Source: Actinomycetospora endophytica
GTDB lineage: Bacteria; Actinomycetota; Actinomycetes; Mycobacteriales; Pseudonocardiaceae
Direction of reading: 5' to 3'
Length of the DNA stretch: 64,000 nt
Assembly: GCF_021026375.1 (NCBI RefSeq)
Contig: NZ_JAJNDB010000002.1
Coordinates: forward strand, 1-64,000
Shown here: piece by piece, positions 8,003 to 16,485 of the stretch
Layout of the letters: each line of letters starts with the position of its first letter
Position numbering within the stretch: the first letter of the stretch is position 1
Position numbers and translations under genes: made by a program
Notes under the pieces: generated by a model
Told to the model about the DNA's origin: nothing
Seen by the model: the letters and a program-made list of their open reading frames with translations, nothing else
Databases searched by the model: none

Positions 8003-8881
8003 ATGAGCAAGGCCCTCGACGAGCTCGTCGACGACGTGCTGGATCTCGAGGACATCGAGCGCGACATCTTCCGGGGGCGCAGCCCCCAGGAGTCGCTGCT
8101 GCGGGTCTTCGGCGGACAGGTGGCGGCCCAGGCGATGGTGGCCGCGGGCCGGACGGTCGGCGACGACCGCGTGGTCCACTCCCTGCACGGCTACTTCCTG
8201 CGCCCCGGTGACCCGTTCCGGCCGATCGTCTACGAGGTCGACCGCACCCGCGACGGGCGCTCGTTCACCACCCGCCGGGTCACCGCGGTCCAGCGCGGCG
8301 AGGCGATCTTCACGATGTCCGCGTCGTTCCAGGTGCTCGAGGAGGGCATCGCCCACCAGGCGGACATGCCGGTGACGCCGGGCCCGGACGGCCTGGCTCG
8401 CCGCGACCGACCGCCGGTCCCGGCGCCGCAGCCGGCCCACACCACGACCGGCCGGGCGCTGACCTGGCCGCTGGACGTCCGCTACGTCGACCACGCGCCG
8501 TGGGACGCCGCCGGCCCCCAGGCCCGCAACCGCGTGTGGCTCCGGGCCGACGGCGAGCTGCCCCCGCCGACCGACCCGCGCGGGCGGCTCCTGCACGCGT
8601 GCGTGCTGACCTACGCCAGCGACCTCACGCTCCTCGAGGCGACCCTGATCCCGCACGTCGAGGGCGGGGCGCGGGCGCGCCAGGTCGATCTGGCGAGCCT
8701 CGACCACGCGGTGTGGTTCCACCGCCCGTTCCGCGCCGACGAGTGGCTGCTCTACGTCCAGGAGTCCCCGAACGCCGGCGGGGGCCGCGGTCTCGCGACG
8801 GGTCGGCTCTTCACCGCCGAGGGGTCGCTCGTGGCGTCGGTGGTGCAGGAGGGCCTGATCCGGCGTCGGCGTCGTCAGTAG
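8003..8881 (+). CDS. tesB: Acyl-CoA thioesterase II
   Basis: 292 residues, the normal size for TesB, with two hot-dog domains. Recognisable family blocks are RVFGGQVAAQAMVAAGRTV near the N-terminus, VHSLHGYFLRPGD, DGRSFTTRRVTAVQ, and at the C-terminus SLDHAVWFHRPFRADEWLLY followed by GRGLATGRLFTAEGSLVASVVQEGL. The catalytic Asp of the second domain is in SLDHAVW. It hydrolyses medium- and long-chain acyl-CoAs to free acid and CoA in the cytosol. The 3' end overlaps the convergent LysR gene by 71 bases, an unusually long coding overlap. Confidence 0.93.
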   Translation: MSKALDELVDDVLDLEDIERDIFRGRSPQESLLRVFGGQVAAQAMVAAGRTVGDDRVVHSLHGYFLRPGDPFRPIVYEVDRTRDGRSFTTRRVTAVQRGEAIFTMSASFQVLEEGIAHQADMPVTPGPDGLARRDRPPVPAPQPAHTTTGRALTWPLDVRYVDHAPWDAAGPQARNRVWLRADGELPPPTDPRGRLLHACVLTYASDLTLLEATLIPHVEGGARARQVDLASLDHAVWFHRPFRADEWLLYVQESPNAGGGRGLATGRLFTAEGSLVASVVQEGLIRRRRRQ

Positions 8882-9755
8882 CTCCGGTCAGCGCCGCCAC
8901 CGCCGCCCTCACCAGCTCACGGGTGTCGCCGCGGCGCCACGCGACCGCGAGCTCGCACGGCGCGAGGTCGGAGACCGGCCGGCACACCACGTCCGGGCGG
9001 GCGAGCAGCCGCGCGTTCCCCTCGGCGAGCAGCACCACCCCGGTGCCCGACGCCACCGCCTCGATCGCCCCCTCCGCGGTGTCGGCCTCCGCGGCGACGA
9101 CCGCCGGCGACCCCCGGTCCGGGCTCGCCAGCCAGAACTCGCGCAGCGCCCCGGCCGACCGCGGCAGGGCGACGAACGGCTCGTCGGCCAGGTCGGTCAT
9201 CGTCACCTCGGGCCGCGGCGCGAGCGGGTGGTCCGACGCCAACGCCACCCACCGCGGCTCGCGGCTCAGGATCCGGGTCTCGAGGTCGGGCGCGATCACC
9301 GGCAGCCAGACGAACGCCACGTCGACGCTGCCGTCGGCGAGCCCGCTGCTCGCGTCCGACCAGCTGACCAGGCGCACCTGCATGCTCGCGCCGTGCTCCC
9401 GGGTGGCCGCCAGCAGCCGGCGGGTGAGGTCGCGTCCGACCGTCGTCTGCAGGCCCACCAGCAGCATCGGCGCGGTCCCGGCCCGCCGGACCTCCTCGCG
9501 CACCCGCGTCCAGTCGTCGACCAGACGGCGGGCGTGGGGCAGGAGCGCCGCGCCCTCCGCGGTGAGCACGAGGCCCGCGGCCCCGCGGTCGAGCAGCCGC
9601 ACGCCGAGCCGGGTCTCGAGCGCCCGGATCTGCTTGGACAGCGCCGGCTGCGAGACGAACAGCGCCTCGGCGGCGCGGGTGAAGCTCGCGGCATCCGCGA
9701 CCGCGACGAAGTAGCGCAGGTCGCGCAGGTGCACGTCCCCGGCCGGCGAGCTCAT
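8811..9755 (-). CDS. LysR-family transcriptional regulator
   Basis: 314 residues. The N-terminal winged helix-turn-helix is clear: LRYFVAVADAASFTRAAE...VSQPALSKQIRALETRLGVRLLDR. A periplasmic-binding-protein-like effector domain follows (VRLVSWSDASSGLADGSVDVAFVWLP). The last ~25 residues are Pro/Arg-rich and encoded within the overlap with tesB. It is divergent from the aldo/keto reductase-hydrolase pair with only 62 bases between starts. By the usual LysR arrangement it probably autoregulates and controls that pair. The inducer is unknown. Confidence 0.9.
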   Translation of the reverse strand: MSSPAGDVHLRDLRYFVAVADAASFTRAAEALFVSQPALSKQIRALETRLGVRLLDRGAAGLVLTAEGAALLPHARRLVDDWTRVREEVRRAGTAPMLLVGLQTTVGRDLTRRLLAATREHGASMQVRLVSWSDASSGLADGSVDVAFVWLPVIAPDLETRILSREPRWVALASDHPLAPRPEVTMTDLADEPFVALPRSAGALREFWLASPDRGSPAVVAAEADTAEGAIEAVASGTGVVLLAEGNARLLARPDVVCRPVSDLAPCELAVAWRRGDTRELVRAAVAALTGATDDADAGSGPPAPPTPRATPRR

Positions 9756-9817
9756 GACCGATGGTTATCACAGCAGGTCTTGGACGCCCAGCGGTCGACC
9801 GGCCGATGCTGGACGGC

Positions 9818-10816
9818 ATGACCGCGCTGCCCACCCGCACCCTCGGCGACCTGACCACGTCCGCGATCGGCGTCGGGGCGATGGTGCTCTCGCCCGGCAT
9901 GTACGGCGAGATCGACGACGCGGCCGGCGAGGCCGCGCTGCGCGCCGCCGTGGACGCGGGCGCGACCCTCGTCGACACCTCCGACGGGTACGGCCCCGAC
10001 GGGCACAATGAGCGCCTCGTCGGCCGCGCCCTCGCCCCGGTGCGCGACGAGGTCGTCATCGCCACCAAGTTCGGCTTCCGCGTTCCCGACGGCGAGCCCG
10101 CGCACCGCTTCGAGGTCGGGCTGGAGTTCGGCGAGCTCGCCGTCAACGCCGACCCGCGCCTGGTCCGCGGCTACGCCGAGCAGTCGCTGCGTGAGCTCGG
10201 CACCGACCGCATCGACCTGTACTACCCGCACTTCCCCGACCCGCAGGTCCCGATCGAGGACACCGTCGGCGCCGTCGCCGACCTGATCGCGGCCGGCGCC
10301 GTCCGCCACCTCGGCCTGTCGAACGTCGACGCCGCCACCCTGCGCCGCGCCCACGCCGTGCACCCGGTCAGCGCGGTCCAGACCCAGTGGGCGATGTGGC
10401 ACCGGCCGGAGCCCGACCTGCTCGACGCGGCCGACGAGCTCGGCATCGGGATCGTCGCCTGGAGCCCGCTGGGCAGCGGCTTCCTGACGGGCGCGGTGTC
10501 CGGCCTGGCCGCGGACGACTTCCGGAACAACATCGACCGCTTCGCCCACCTGCAGGCCAACAACGACCGCTACGCGCCGGTCCGCTCGATCGCCGCGGAG
10601 CTCGGGATCACCCCGGCGCAGCTGGCCCTCGCGTGGCTGCTGGCCCGCCACCCGCACGTCGTCCCGATCCCGGGCAGCCGGACGCCGTCGCACATCGTCG
10701 AGAACCTCGACGCCGCCCGCGTCCGCCTCGGCGACGACGAGCTGGCCCGTGTCGACGCCGCGCTCGCCGACTTCGTGCCGCAGGGCACCGTGGACGTCTT
10801 CGGAGGAGCGTCATGA
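9818..10816 (+). CDS. Aldo/keto reductase
   Basis: 332 residues from the ATG at 9818 (an in-frame ATG at 9806 is an alternative). TIM-barrel AKR hallmarks are visible: LVDTSDGYGP (catalytic Asp and Tyr), VIATKFGF (catalytic Lys), YYPHFPD (the His position), VRHLGLSNVD, and the NADPH-binding block PIPGSRTPSHIVENL. It reduces carbonyls using NADPH in the cytosol. The stop overlaps the next start (ATGA), so it is translationally coupled to an atypical alpha/beta hydrolase, and both are probably LysR-controlled. The substrate is unknown. Confidence 0.9.
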   Translation: MTALPTRTLGDLTTSAIGVGAMVLSPGMYGEIDDAAGEAALRAAVDAGATLVDTSDGYGPDGHNERLVGRALAPVRDEVVIATKFGFRVPDGEPAHRFEVGLEFGELAVNADPRLVRGYAEQSLRELGTDRIDLYYPHFPDPQVPIEDTVGAVADLIAAGAVRHLGLSNVDAATLRRAHAVHPVSAVQTQWAMWHRPEPDLLDAADELGIGIVAWSPLGSGFLTGAVSGLAADDFRNNIDRFAHLQANNDRYAPVRSIAAELGITPAQLALAWLLARHPHVVPIPGSRTPSHIVENLDAARVRLGDDELARVDAALADFVPQGTVDVFGGAS

Positions 10817-11706
10817 CCACGACCGAGCGGGTGACGTTCCGCAGTGGTGACGACGACGTCGTCGGGACCCTCGTGCTGCCCGACGGACCGCCGCGCGGCG
10901 CCGTCGTCGCGACCGGCCCGCTGACCTCGGTGAAGGAGCAGGCCTCGGGGGTCTACGCGCGCGCCGTCGCCGAGCGCGGCCGGGTCGGTCTCGCGATCGA
11001 CCTGCGCCGCTTCGGGGAGAGCGGCGGCGAGCCCCGCCAGATGGTCGACCCGGAGTCCGACGCGTTCGACGCCTCCGCGGCCGCGGCGTACCTGGCCGAC
11101 CGGTTCCCGGGCCTGCCCGTCGCCGGTCTCGGGGTGTGCTTCGGCGCCGGGCCGATGGCGGTGGCCGTCGCCCGGGACCCGCGGTTCGCCGCGTTCGCCG
11201 GCGTCGCCGGGGTGTACACCGACGGTGCGGCGGTCCGGGAGTCCATGGGCGCGGCCTACGACGAGACCGTTGCGCGCGGCCTGGCCGCGGAGCAGCGGTG
11301 GCGGGAGACCGGGGTCGTCGAGACCATCCCCGCGGTCGCGGCCGACGGCGAGTCCGGCGGCAGCGAGGTCGCGATGCCGCTGGACGAGGCGTACGCGTTC
11401 TACGGCACCCCGCGCGGCGCCGTCCCGACCTACGTCAACGCGTTCGCCGTCGCGTCCTGGGCGCACACGCTGCCGTTCGACGCGCAGGGGGCGGCGCCGG
11501 CGATGCGGGTCCCGGCGATCGTCGTGCACTCCGAGCGGGCCCTCGTCCCGCCCTGGGCGCACTCCTTCCACGACGCGCTGCCGGCGGGTTCCCGACGGCA
11601 GGTGTGGCTGGAGTCGGCGGGTCAGATCGACTTCTACGACGACCCGGCGCTGATCGACCCGGCCGCCGACGCCGTCGTCGGGTTCCTGGACGACGTGCTC
11701 GGCTGA
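10813..11706 (+). CDS. Alpha/beta hydrolase with Cys nucleophile position and no catalytic His in the usual place
   Basis: 297 residues. The alpha/beta-hydrolase core is evident (GTLVLPDGPPRGAVVATGP, VGLAIDLRRFGES). The nucleophile elbow reads GVCFGAG, with Cys109 where Ser is usual. Near the C-terminus, where the catalytic His is expected before DFYD, the sequence is SAGQIDFYDDP (Gln271). It resembles the YcjY/DUF1100-type hydrolases more than dienelactone hydrolase. It overlaps the aldo/keto reductase by four bases and follows the same LysR regulator. Either the catalytic residues lie elsewhere or it is a non-hydrolytic member. Confidence 0.75.
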   Translation: MTTTERVTFRSGDDDVVGTLVLPDGPPRGAVVATGPLTSVKEQASGVYARAVAERGRVGLAIDLRRFGESGGEPRQMVDPESDAFDASAAAAYLADRFPGLPVAGLGVCFGAGPMAVAVARDPRFAAFAGVAGVYTDGAAVRESMGAAYDETVARGLAAEQRWRETGVVETIPAVAADGESGGSEVAMPLDEAYAFYGTPRGAVPTYVNAFAVASWAHTLPFDAQGAAPAMRVPAIVVHSERALVPPWAHSFHDALPAGSRRQVWLESAGQIDFYDDPALIDPAADAVVGFLDDVLG

Positions 11707-11738
11707 TCCGCGCGGCCTCCCCGGGCCCTCCCAGAACC

Positions 11739-11788
11739 CACGAACGGCACGTTCGTCACTCTTGAAGGTGACGAACGAGCCGTTCGTG
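11739..11788. repeat. Nested palindrome, family C copy 1, between convergent genes
   Basis: Arm 11739-11759 begins CACGAACGGCACGTTCGTCA. The arm 11768-11788 is its reverse complement except for one base, with an eight-base loop. Each arm is itself palindromic (ACGAAC...GTTCGT). The same element recurs at 25880-25927. It lies between the hydrolase and the convergent monooxygenase and probably serves as a bidirectional terminator. Confidence 0.85.
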
Positions 11789-11803
11789 CCGGTCGGGGCG
11801 GCG

Positions 11804-13348
11804 TCAGCGCGCGAGGGGCACCGGCTCCCGGGACCCGTTCGACGACCGCGCGGTCACCGTCGTCGGGACGCCGAGGTCCGAGGCGCGTCCGAAGAACTCG
11901 TAGTCCTCGGGCCGGAACCGCCGGGTCTCGGCCCAGTACCGGACGGTGAAGCCCGGCCAGATCGTCCGGTTCACCCCGGCGGAGTCGAGGTACCAGCTCG
12001 TGCACCCGCCGCGGGTCCAGATGCCCGTGCGCAGCCGGTGCTGCACGCCGGCGTTCGAGCGGGTCTGCACCGCCGAGCGCACGTCCAGGCCGCTGCACCC
12101 GGCGTCGTGCACCGCGGTGATCGCCTGGGCGACGTACCGGGCCTGGCACTCGATCATGAACACGACCGAGTTGTGGCCGAGCCCGGTGTTCGGGCCGAGC
12201 AGGAAGAACAGGTTCGGGAAGTCGGTGACCGTGATCCCGTGGTGGGTCTGCATGCCGTGCGCGCGCCACGTCTCCCGCAGCGTCCGGCCGTCGCGCCCGG
12301 TGACCTCGAGCCCGTCGAACGCGTCGGTGACGTGGAACCCGGTGCCGTAGACGATGACGTCGGCGGGGTGCTCGACGCCGTCGTGGTCGACGACGCCGGT
12401 CTCGGTCACCTCGGCGATCCCGCTGGAGACCACGTCGACGGTCGGGCGGGCGAGCGCGGGGTAGTAGTCGTTCGAGACGAGCACCCGCTTGCAGCCCAGC
12501 GAGTAGCGCGGGGTGAGCTTCTCGACCAGCGCGGGGTCGGAGATCGCGTGCTCGATGTGCTTGCGCGCGAGCCATTCGGCGGGACGCAGCAGCTCCGGAC
12601 GGCTCATGAACCCGATCGCCCGGGACTCCAGGGCGGCGTAGACCGCGGCGCGGTAGGCCCGCTGGATGCCGGGGACCCGCTCGAAGATCTTCTTGCGCAG
12701 CGGGCCGATCGGGTGGTCGCCCTTGGGCAGCACCCACGCGGGCGTGCGCTGGAAGAGCGTCACCCCGGCCGCGACCGGCGCGATCTGCGGCACGAACTGG
12801 ATCGCGCTCGCCCCGGTGCCGACGACCGCGACCCGCTTGCCCCGCAGGTCGACGTCGTGGCGCCACCGCGCGGAGTGGAAGGTCTCGCCGCGGAAGCGCT
12901 CGGCGCCCGGCAGCGAGGGGGTCGACGGCAGGTGCAGCGCGCCGACCCCGGAGACGAGGAAGCGGCAGCGGTACTCGCCACGGGTGGTGTGCACCGTCCA
13001 CGTCCGGGACTCCTCGTCCCAGGTCGCTCCGGTCATCTCGGTGGCGAAGCGGACCAGGCGACGGAGGTCGTGCCGGTCGGCGAGGCGCTCGAGGTAGTCG
13101 TGGATCTCCGGCTGCGGCGAGTAGGACCGCGACCAGTCCGGGTTGAGGTCGCTGGAGAGCGAGTACATGTGCGACGGGATGTCGCACGCGCAGCCGGGAT
13201 AGGTGTTGTCGCGCCAGGTGCCGCCCACACCGCTCTCGGCCTTCTCCAGCAGCACGACGTCACCGACCCCGGCGCGCCGCAGCGCCAGCGCCTGGCCGAG
13301 GCCGGCGAACCCGGTCCCGACGATCACCACCTCGTGGAACTCAGGCAC
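11804..13348 (-). CDS. Flavin-containing monooxygenase, Baeyer-Villiger type
   Basis: 514 residues from a GTG start with GAGGAGGAG upstream. The first Rossmann motif is VIVGTGFAGLGQAL (FAD), the second VAVVGTGASAIQ (NADPH). Between them is FRGETFHSARWRHD, matching the Baeyer-Villiger fingerprint FxGxxxHxxxW(P/D) with Arg at the last position. YPGCACDIPSHMYSLS is typical of the mycobacterial EthA/MymA-like group. The enzyme would oxygenate ketones or aldehydes, or heteroatoms, using NADPH and O2. It is last in a three-gene leftward operon and overlaps the hydrolase stop by eight bases, suggesting it makes an ester that the hydrolase could cleave. Confidence 0.9.
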   Translation of the reverse strand: MPEFHEVVIVGTGFAGLGQALALRRAGVGDVVLLEKAESGVGGTWRDNTYPGCACDIPSHMYSLSSDLNPDWSRSYSPQPEIHDYLERLADRHDLRRLVRFATEMTGATWDEESRTWTVHTTRGEYRCRFLVSGVGALHLPSTPSLPGAERFRGETFHSARWRHDVDLRGKRVAVVGTGASAIQFVPQIAPVAAGVTLFQRTPAWVLPKGDHPIGPLRKKIFERVPGIQRAYRAAVYAALESRAIGFMSRPELLRPAEWLARKHIEHAISDPALVEKLTPRYSLGCKRVLVSNDYYPALARPTVDVVSSGIAEVTETGVVDHDGVEHPADVIVYGTGFHVTDAFDGLEVTGRDGRTLRETWRAHGMQTHHGITVTDFPNLFFLLGPNTGLGHNSVVFMIECQARYVAQAITAVHDAGCSGLDVRSAVQTRSNAGVQHRLRTGIWTRGGCTSWYLDSAGVNRTIWPGFTVRYWAETRRFRPEDYEFFGRASDLGVPTTVTARSSNGSREPVPLAR

Positions 13349-14306
13349 GGACCGTCTCCTCCTCGACGACCGGCGCGGCCACGGTGGCGGCCTCGAGCAG
13401 ACCCTGCAGGTGCGCGGCCACCTCCTGGGAGCGCTCGAACGTGATCATGTGGCCGGCGCCGGGCAGCACGACGAGCTCGGCGTCGGGCAGCGCGGCGGCG
13501 ATGGTGCGGGCGTGGTCGGGCGGGCAGAGCCGGTCGCGGGTGCCGACCAGGACCACCGTCGGGACGCCGCGCATCGACGCGAGCGACGACGTCCGGCGGT
13601 GCTCGGCGATCGAGGCGCGGAAGGCGGCGACGGCGACCGGGTCGGCCGCGAAGGTCTGCTCGGCCACCGAGACCACGTCGGCGCGGCGGGGGTGCTTGCC
13701 GAACACGAGCGCCTTGACCAGCGGGGCGAGCGTCACCGACCGACCGTGCGGACCCCCGCCGTCGGGGTCGGCGCGGTGCACCGGCGCCCGGTTCCCGACC
13801 GAGGCCAGCCACGGCATGACGACGTGCTCCCCGCGGGCGATGAACGCCCCGCGCCGTCCCGGGACGCCGAGAGTCATGTCGGCCATGTCGTCGCTCGCCG
13901 TCGCGACGAACCCGGCGCCGAGCACGCGTTCGCGCACCAGGTCGGGGTGCCGCTCGGCCAGCCCCATGAGCGTCATCCCGCCCATCGAGTGCCCGGCCAG
14001 CACGACCGGGCCCTCGACGTGGTCGGTGATGATCGCGGCGAGGTCGTCCGCGGCGCGCCCGATCGTCGCGCCGCCGGGCCCGGGGGACTCGGAGCCGCCG
14101 TGGCCGCGGTGGTCGTAGCGCAGGACGGGCGCGGTGACACCGGCCCGGCGGAGGTCGGCCACCACGCGGTCCCAGGTCCGCAGATCCTGCGACCAGCCGT
14201 GCGCGAGGACGAGGGTCGGCTCGCCGGGACGTTCCGTGCCCGACCGCGCGACCCGCAGGGTGATCCCGGTGGCGAGCCGCAGCGGCCCGACGTGTTCGTG
14301 AAGCAT
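13341..14306 (-). CDS. Alpha/beta hydrolase (esterase/lactonase-like)
   Basis: 321 residues from the ATG at 14306, which overlaps the upstream stop (ATGA) and has GGAGAAG before it. Motifs in order: LVLAHGWSQD (oxyanion HG), YDHRGHGGSE, nucleophile elbow AGHSMGGMT (Ser), VLVGTRDRLCPP (acid) and LPGAGHMITFE (His). It is a soluble hydrolase of esters, lactones or epoxides. Position between a diiron oxygenase and a Baeyer-Villiger-type enzyme suggests it opens the ester or lactone product. Substrate not known. Confidence 0.88.
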   Translation of the reverse strand: MLHEHVGPLRLATGITLRVARSGTERPGEPTLVLAHGWSQDLRTWDRVVADLRRAGVTAPVLRYDHRGHGGSESPGPGGATIGRAADDLAAIITDHVEGPVVLAGHSMGGMTLMGLAERHPDLVRERVLGAGFVATASDDMADMTLGVPGRRGAFIARGEHVVMPWLASVGNRAPVHRADPDGGGPHGRSVTLAPLVKALVFGKHPRRADVVSVAEQTFAADPVAVAAFRASIAEHRRTSSLASMRGVPTVVLVGTRDRLCPPDHARTIAAALPDAELVVLPGAGHMITFERSQEVAAHLQGLLEAATVAAPVVEEETVRA

Positions 14307-15238
14307 CACTTCTCCAGGAGGAAGGACTTCTTCCACAGTGCCTTCCCGGGGCCGGCGATCATCCCGGCCTCCTCGAGGAACGCCATGATCTTCTCTCCGC
14401 CGAAGCGGATCATCTCGCGGTGGTGCGGGTTCGCGAGGGCCGCGCGGTGGCCCTCCTTCGGGTCGATCCCGACGGCGGCGTAGACCTTCGGGTTGATGAT
14501 GCTGCGCACCACGAAGAACGAGGTGAGCGCGCACGTGAACCGCTGGTAGGCGAGCTCGCCGCGGGAGAGCTCGGCGATCCCACGGGTGACCTCGTCACGG
14601 GCGAAGGCGACGTGGCGCGCCTCCTCCATGATGTGGATGCGGTTGACCTGGCGCATCAGCGGCTGGATGGAGTCGTCGTTCGCCTGCTCGCGCTGGAGCC
14701 GGTCGAGCACCTCCTCGGCGACGAGGATCGAGGCGTACGCCGCCGGGCCCCAGTTGAGCACCGAGAACATCTTGCCGAGCTGGTGGACGAACGGCACCGC
14801 GCCGTAGGGCTCGACCCCCGCGCGGCGGACCATGCGCGCGAACATCTGCGAGTGGCGGCACTCGTCGGCGACCTCGGTGAGCGACCACTGTGCCCGCTCG
14901 GTGGTCGGGTCCTCGGCGTAGAAGTCCTTGAGCAGCCGCTGCATGAGCAGGGTCTCGAACCAGAGCCCGACGCTCGCGACGCTGCACGCCTCGTGCTTGC
15001 CGAGCTCGATGCGCTGCTCAGGGGTCAGGCGCTCCCAGAGCTCGGTGCCGTAGAGCGAGACCCGGTGCTCGGGCATCCACAGCGCGCCCTCGACGAGCGG
15101 GGCGTCCCAGTCGATGTCGACGTCGGGGTCGTACGACTTCTTGGCCGCCGAGCGCAGCAGCCGCGAGGCCGTGGCGTTGGCGTCACCCTCGCCGGCGCGG
15201 GAGCTGCCGGCGGTCCTGGTGGTCGTCGGCGCCGTCAT
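14306..15238 (-). CDS. AurF-like diiron oxygenase/ferritin-like protein
   Basis: 310 residues from the ATG at 15238 with a GAGAGGA ribosome site. The four-helix diiron core is suggested by TEVADECRHSQMFARM (E...ExxH) and RIHIMEEARHVAFARDE (EExxH), with earlier Glu/His residues in KHEACSVASVGLWFE. This is the AurF/CmlI class of N-oxygenases, members of which oxidise arylamines or alkanes with O2 and need electrons. It is first gene of the leftward operon with the hydrolase and BVMO, and divergent from TetR. FprA reductase downstream of TetR is a plausible electron source. The substrate is unknown. Confidence 0.8.
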   Translation of the reverse strand: MTAPTTTRTAGSSRAGEGDANATASRLLRSAAKKSYDPDVDIDWDAPLVEGALWMPEHRVSLYGTELWERLTPEQRIELGKHEACSVASVGLWFETLLMQRLLKDFYAEDPTTERAQWSLTEVADECRHSQMFARMVRRAGVEPYGAVPFVHQLGKMFSVLNWGPAAYASILVAEEVLDRLQREQANDDSIQPLMRQVNRIHIMEEARHVAFARDEVTRGIAELSRGELAYQRFTCALTSFFVVRSIINPKVYAAVGIDPKEGHRAALANPHHREMIRFGGEKIMAFLEEAGMIAGPGKALWKKSFLLEK

Positions 15239-15303
15239 GGCGATCGTCCTCTCGGGTCGCGATGGCGGGGCGTACACGCTGTATCCCCAACCTGGTGTAC
15301 GTC

Positions 15304-15316
15304 TTACCGCTGGTAA
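15304..15316. promoter_or_regulatory. Candidate TetR operator in the divergent promoter region
   Basis: TTACCGCTGGTAA is a perfect inverted repeat (5-3-5) in the 105-base gap between the divergent diiron oxygenase and TetR genes, about 28 bases before the TetR start. A related TAACTGTAACTGG follows. The position fits autoregulation and control of both operons; there is no binding evidence. Confidence 0.45.
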
Positions 15317-15343
15317 CTGTAACTGGTGGTAGCGTGCTGACCC

Positions 15344-16129
15344 ATGGCGGACGCTGTCAACCCGAAGCAGGGCGGAAAGCCCCCATCCCGTGACGGGCGT
15401 CGCACCCGCTGGACGAAGCACCGCGAGGAGCGCCGCGCGGAGTTCGTCGAGGCGGCGATGCGGGTGCTCGCGGAGGTCGGCCCGGAGTTCGGGATCGAGC
15501 AGGTGGCGGTCGAGGCCGGCGTCACCAAGCCGGTGCTCTACCGGCACTTCTCGGACAAGGCCGACCTGGTCGAGGCGATGGGTGAGCGGGCGACGGCCAT
15601 CCTGCTGGACCGGCTGATCCCCGCCCTGAACTCCGAGGAGGCCCCCCTCCCGCGCATCCGCAAGTCGATCGACGCGGTGCTGGGGACCCTCGAGGAGTAC
15701 CCGAACCTCTACTGGGTGCTGGCGCGGCACGGGCACGGCGGGGACGCCGTCGTGCGGGCCGACAAGGAGATCATCGCGACGGCGCTCTCGGCGCTGCTCG
15801 GTGACTACCTGCGCGCGTTCGGTCTGGACTCCGGCGCCGCCGAGCCGTGGGCCTACGGCGTCGTCGGGCTCGTCCAGAACACCGCGGAGTGGTGGCTGGA
15901 GCGGCGCTCCATGAGCCGCGACTCCGTGACCGAGTACCTCACGACGCTGGTCTGGGCGGCCATCGACGGGTTCGCGCGGCAGCGCGACGTCGTGATCGAC
16001 CCGAACGTCCCGCTGGAGATCAACCGGGTGATCCAGCTGTCCCACCAGCGTGCCGACAGCTCACCCGAGCCGAACGAGTCCGACCGTCCGACGGGAACCG
16101 ACGCCGATCCAGGGAGCGGGGCACGATGA
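15344..16129 (+). CDS. TetR-family transcriptional regulator
   Basis: 261 residues. After a ~25-residue basic leader the TetR helix-turn-helix is clear: RRAEFVEAAMRVLAEVG...IEQVAVEAGVTKPVLYRHFSDKADLVEAM. The ligand-binding domain follows (LYWVLARHGHG, WAYGVVGLVQNTAEWWLE). The C-terminal ~25 residues are polar and disordered. It is divergent from the diiron oxygenase operon and overlaps the DUF4873 gene by four bases, so it probably represses both sides until a substrate-like ligand binds. Confidence 0.92.
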   Translation: MADAVNPKQGGKPPSRDGRRTRWTKHREERRAEFVEAAMRVLAEVGPEFGIEQVAVEAGVTKPVLYRHFSDKADLVEAMGERATAILLDRLIPALNSEEAPLPRIRKSIDAVLGTLEEYPNLYWVLARHGHGGDAVVRADKEIIATALSALLGDYLRAFGLDSGAAEPWAYGVVGLVQNTAEWWLERRSMSRDSVTEYLTTLVWAAIDGFARQRDVVIDPNVPLEINRVIQLSHQRADSSPEPNESDRPTGTDADPGSGAR

Positions 16130-16485
16130 CGCAACCGACCGACGAGCACCAGCACACCGAGGACGACGAGGACGGCTACCGCGGCCCGGCCTCGCTGCGT
16201 CTGGAGAGCCGGGACGCCGAGCCGCTCGAGGTCGAGGTGACCCTGCGCGGGCACTTCGAGCCGCTCGACGGCCGCTACCACTGGTACGGGCGCGTCGCGG
16301 TCCACGCCGGGCTCGAGGAGGCCCTGGGCGGGAAGAAGGCGACGGCGCTGCTGACCACCCCGCACGGCGAGGCGGTCGGAGAGCTCTCCGACGTCGACCC
16401 GTGGGGCCGCTACCGGATCGTCGGGACCAGCACGCCGCCGTTCGCGGTCGGCGGCCCGGAGGACCTCGTCGAGGAGGCGTCGTGA
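16126..16485 (+). CDS. DUF4873-type small protein
   Basis: 119 residues; the ATG overlaps the TetR stop. After an acidic start (EHQHTEDDEDGY) the domain reads GPASLRLESRDAEPLEVEVTLRGHFEPLDGRYHWYGRV, continuing to LLTTPHGEAVGELSDVDPWGRYRIVGTSTPPF. This matches DUF4873, which in actinobacteria is often found beside or fused to flavin monooxygenases. The beta-rich pattern suggests a small accessory or immunoglobulin-like fold. Its role is unknown; context ties it to the oxygenases. Confidence 0.8.
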   Translation: MTQPTDEHQHTEDDEDGYRGPASLRLESRDAEPLEVEVTLRGHFEPLDGRYHWYGRVAVHAGLEEALGGKKATALLTTPHGEAVGELSDVDPWGRYRIVGTSTPPFAVGGPEDLVEEAS

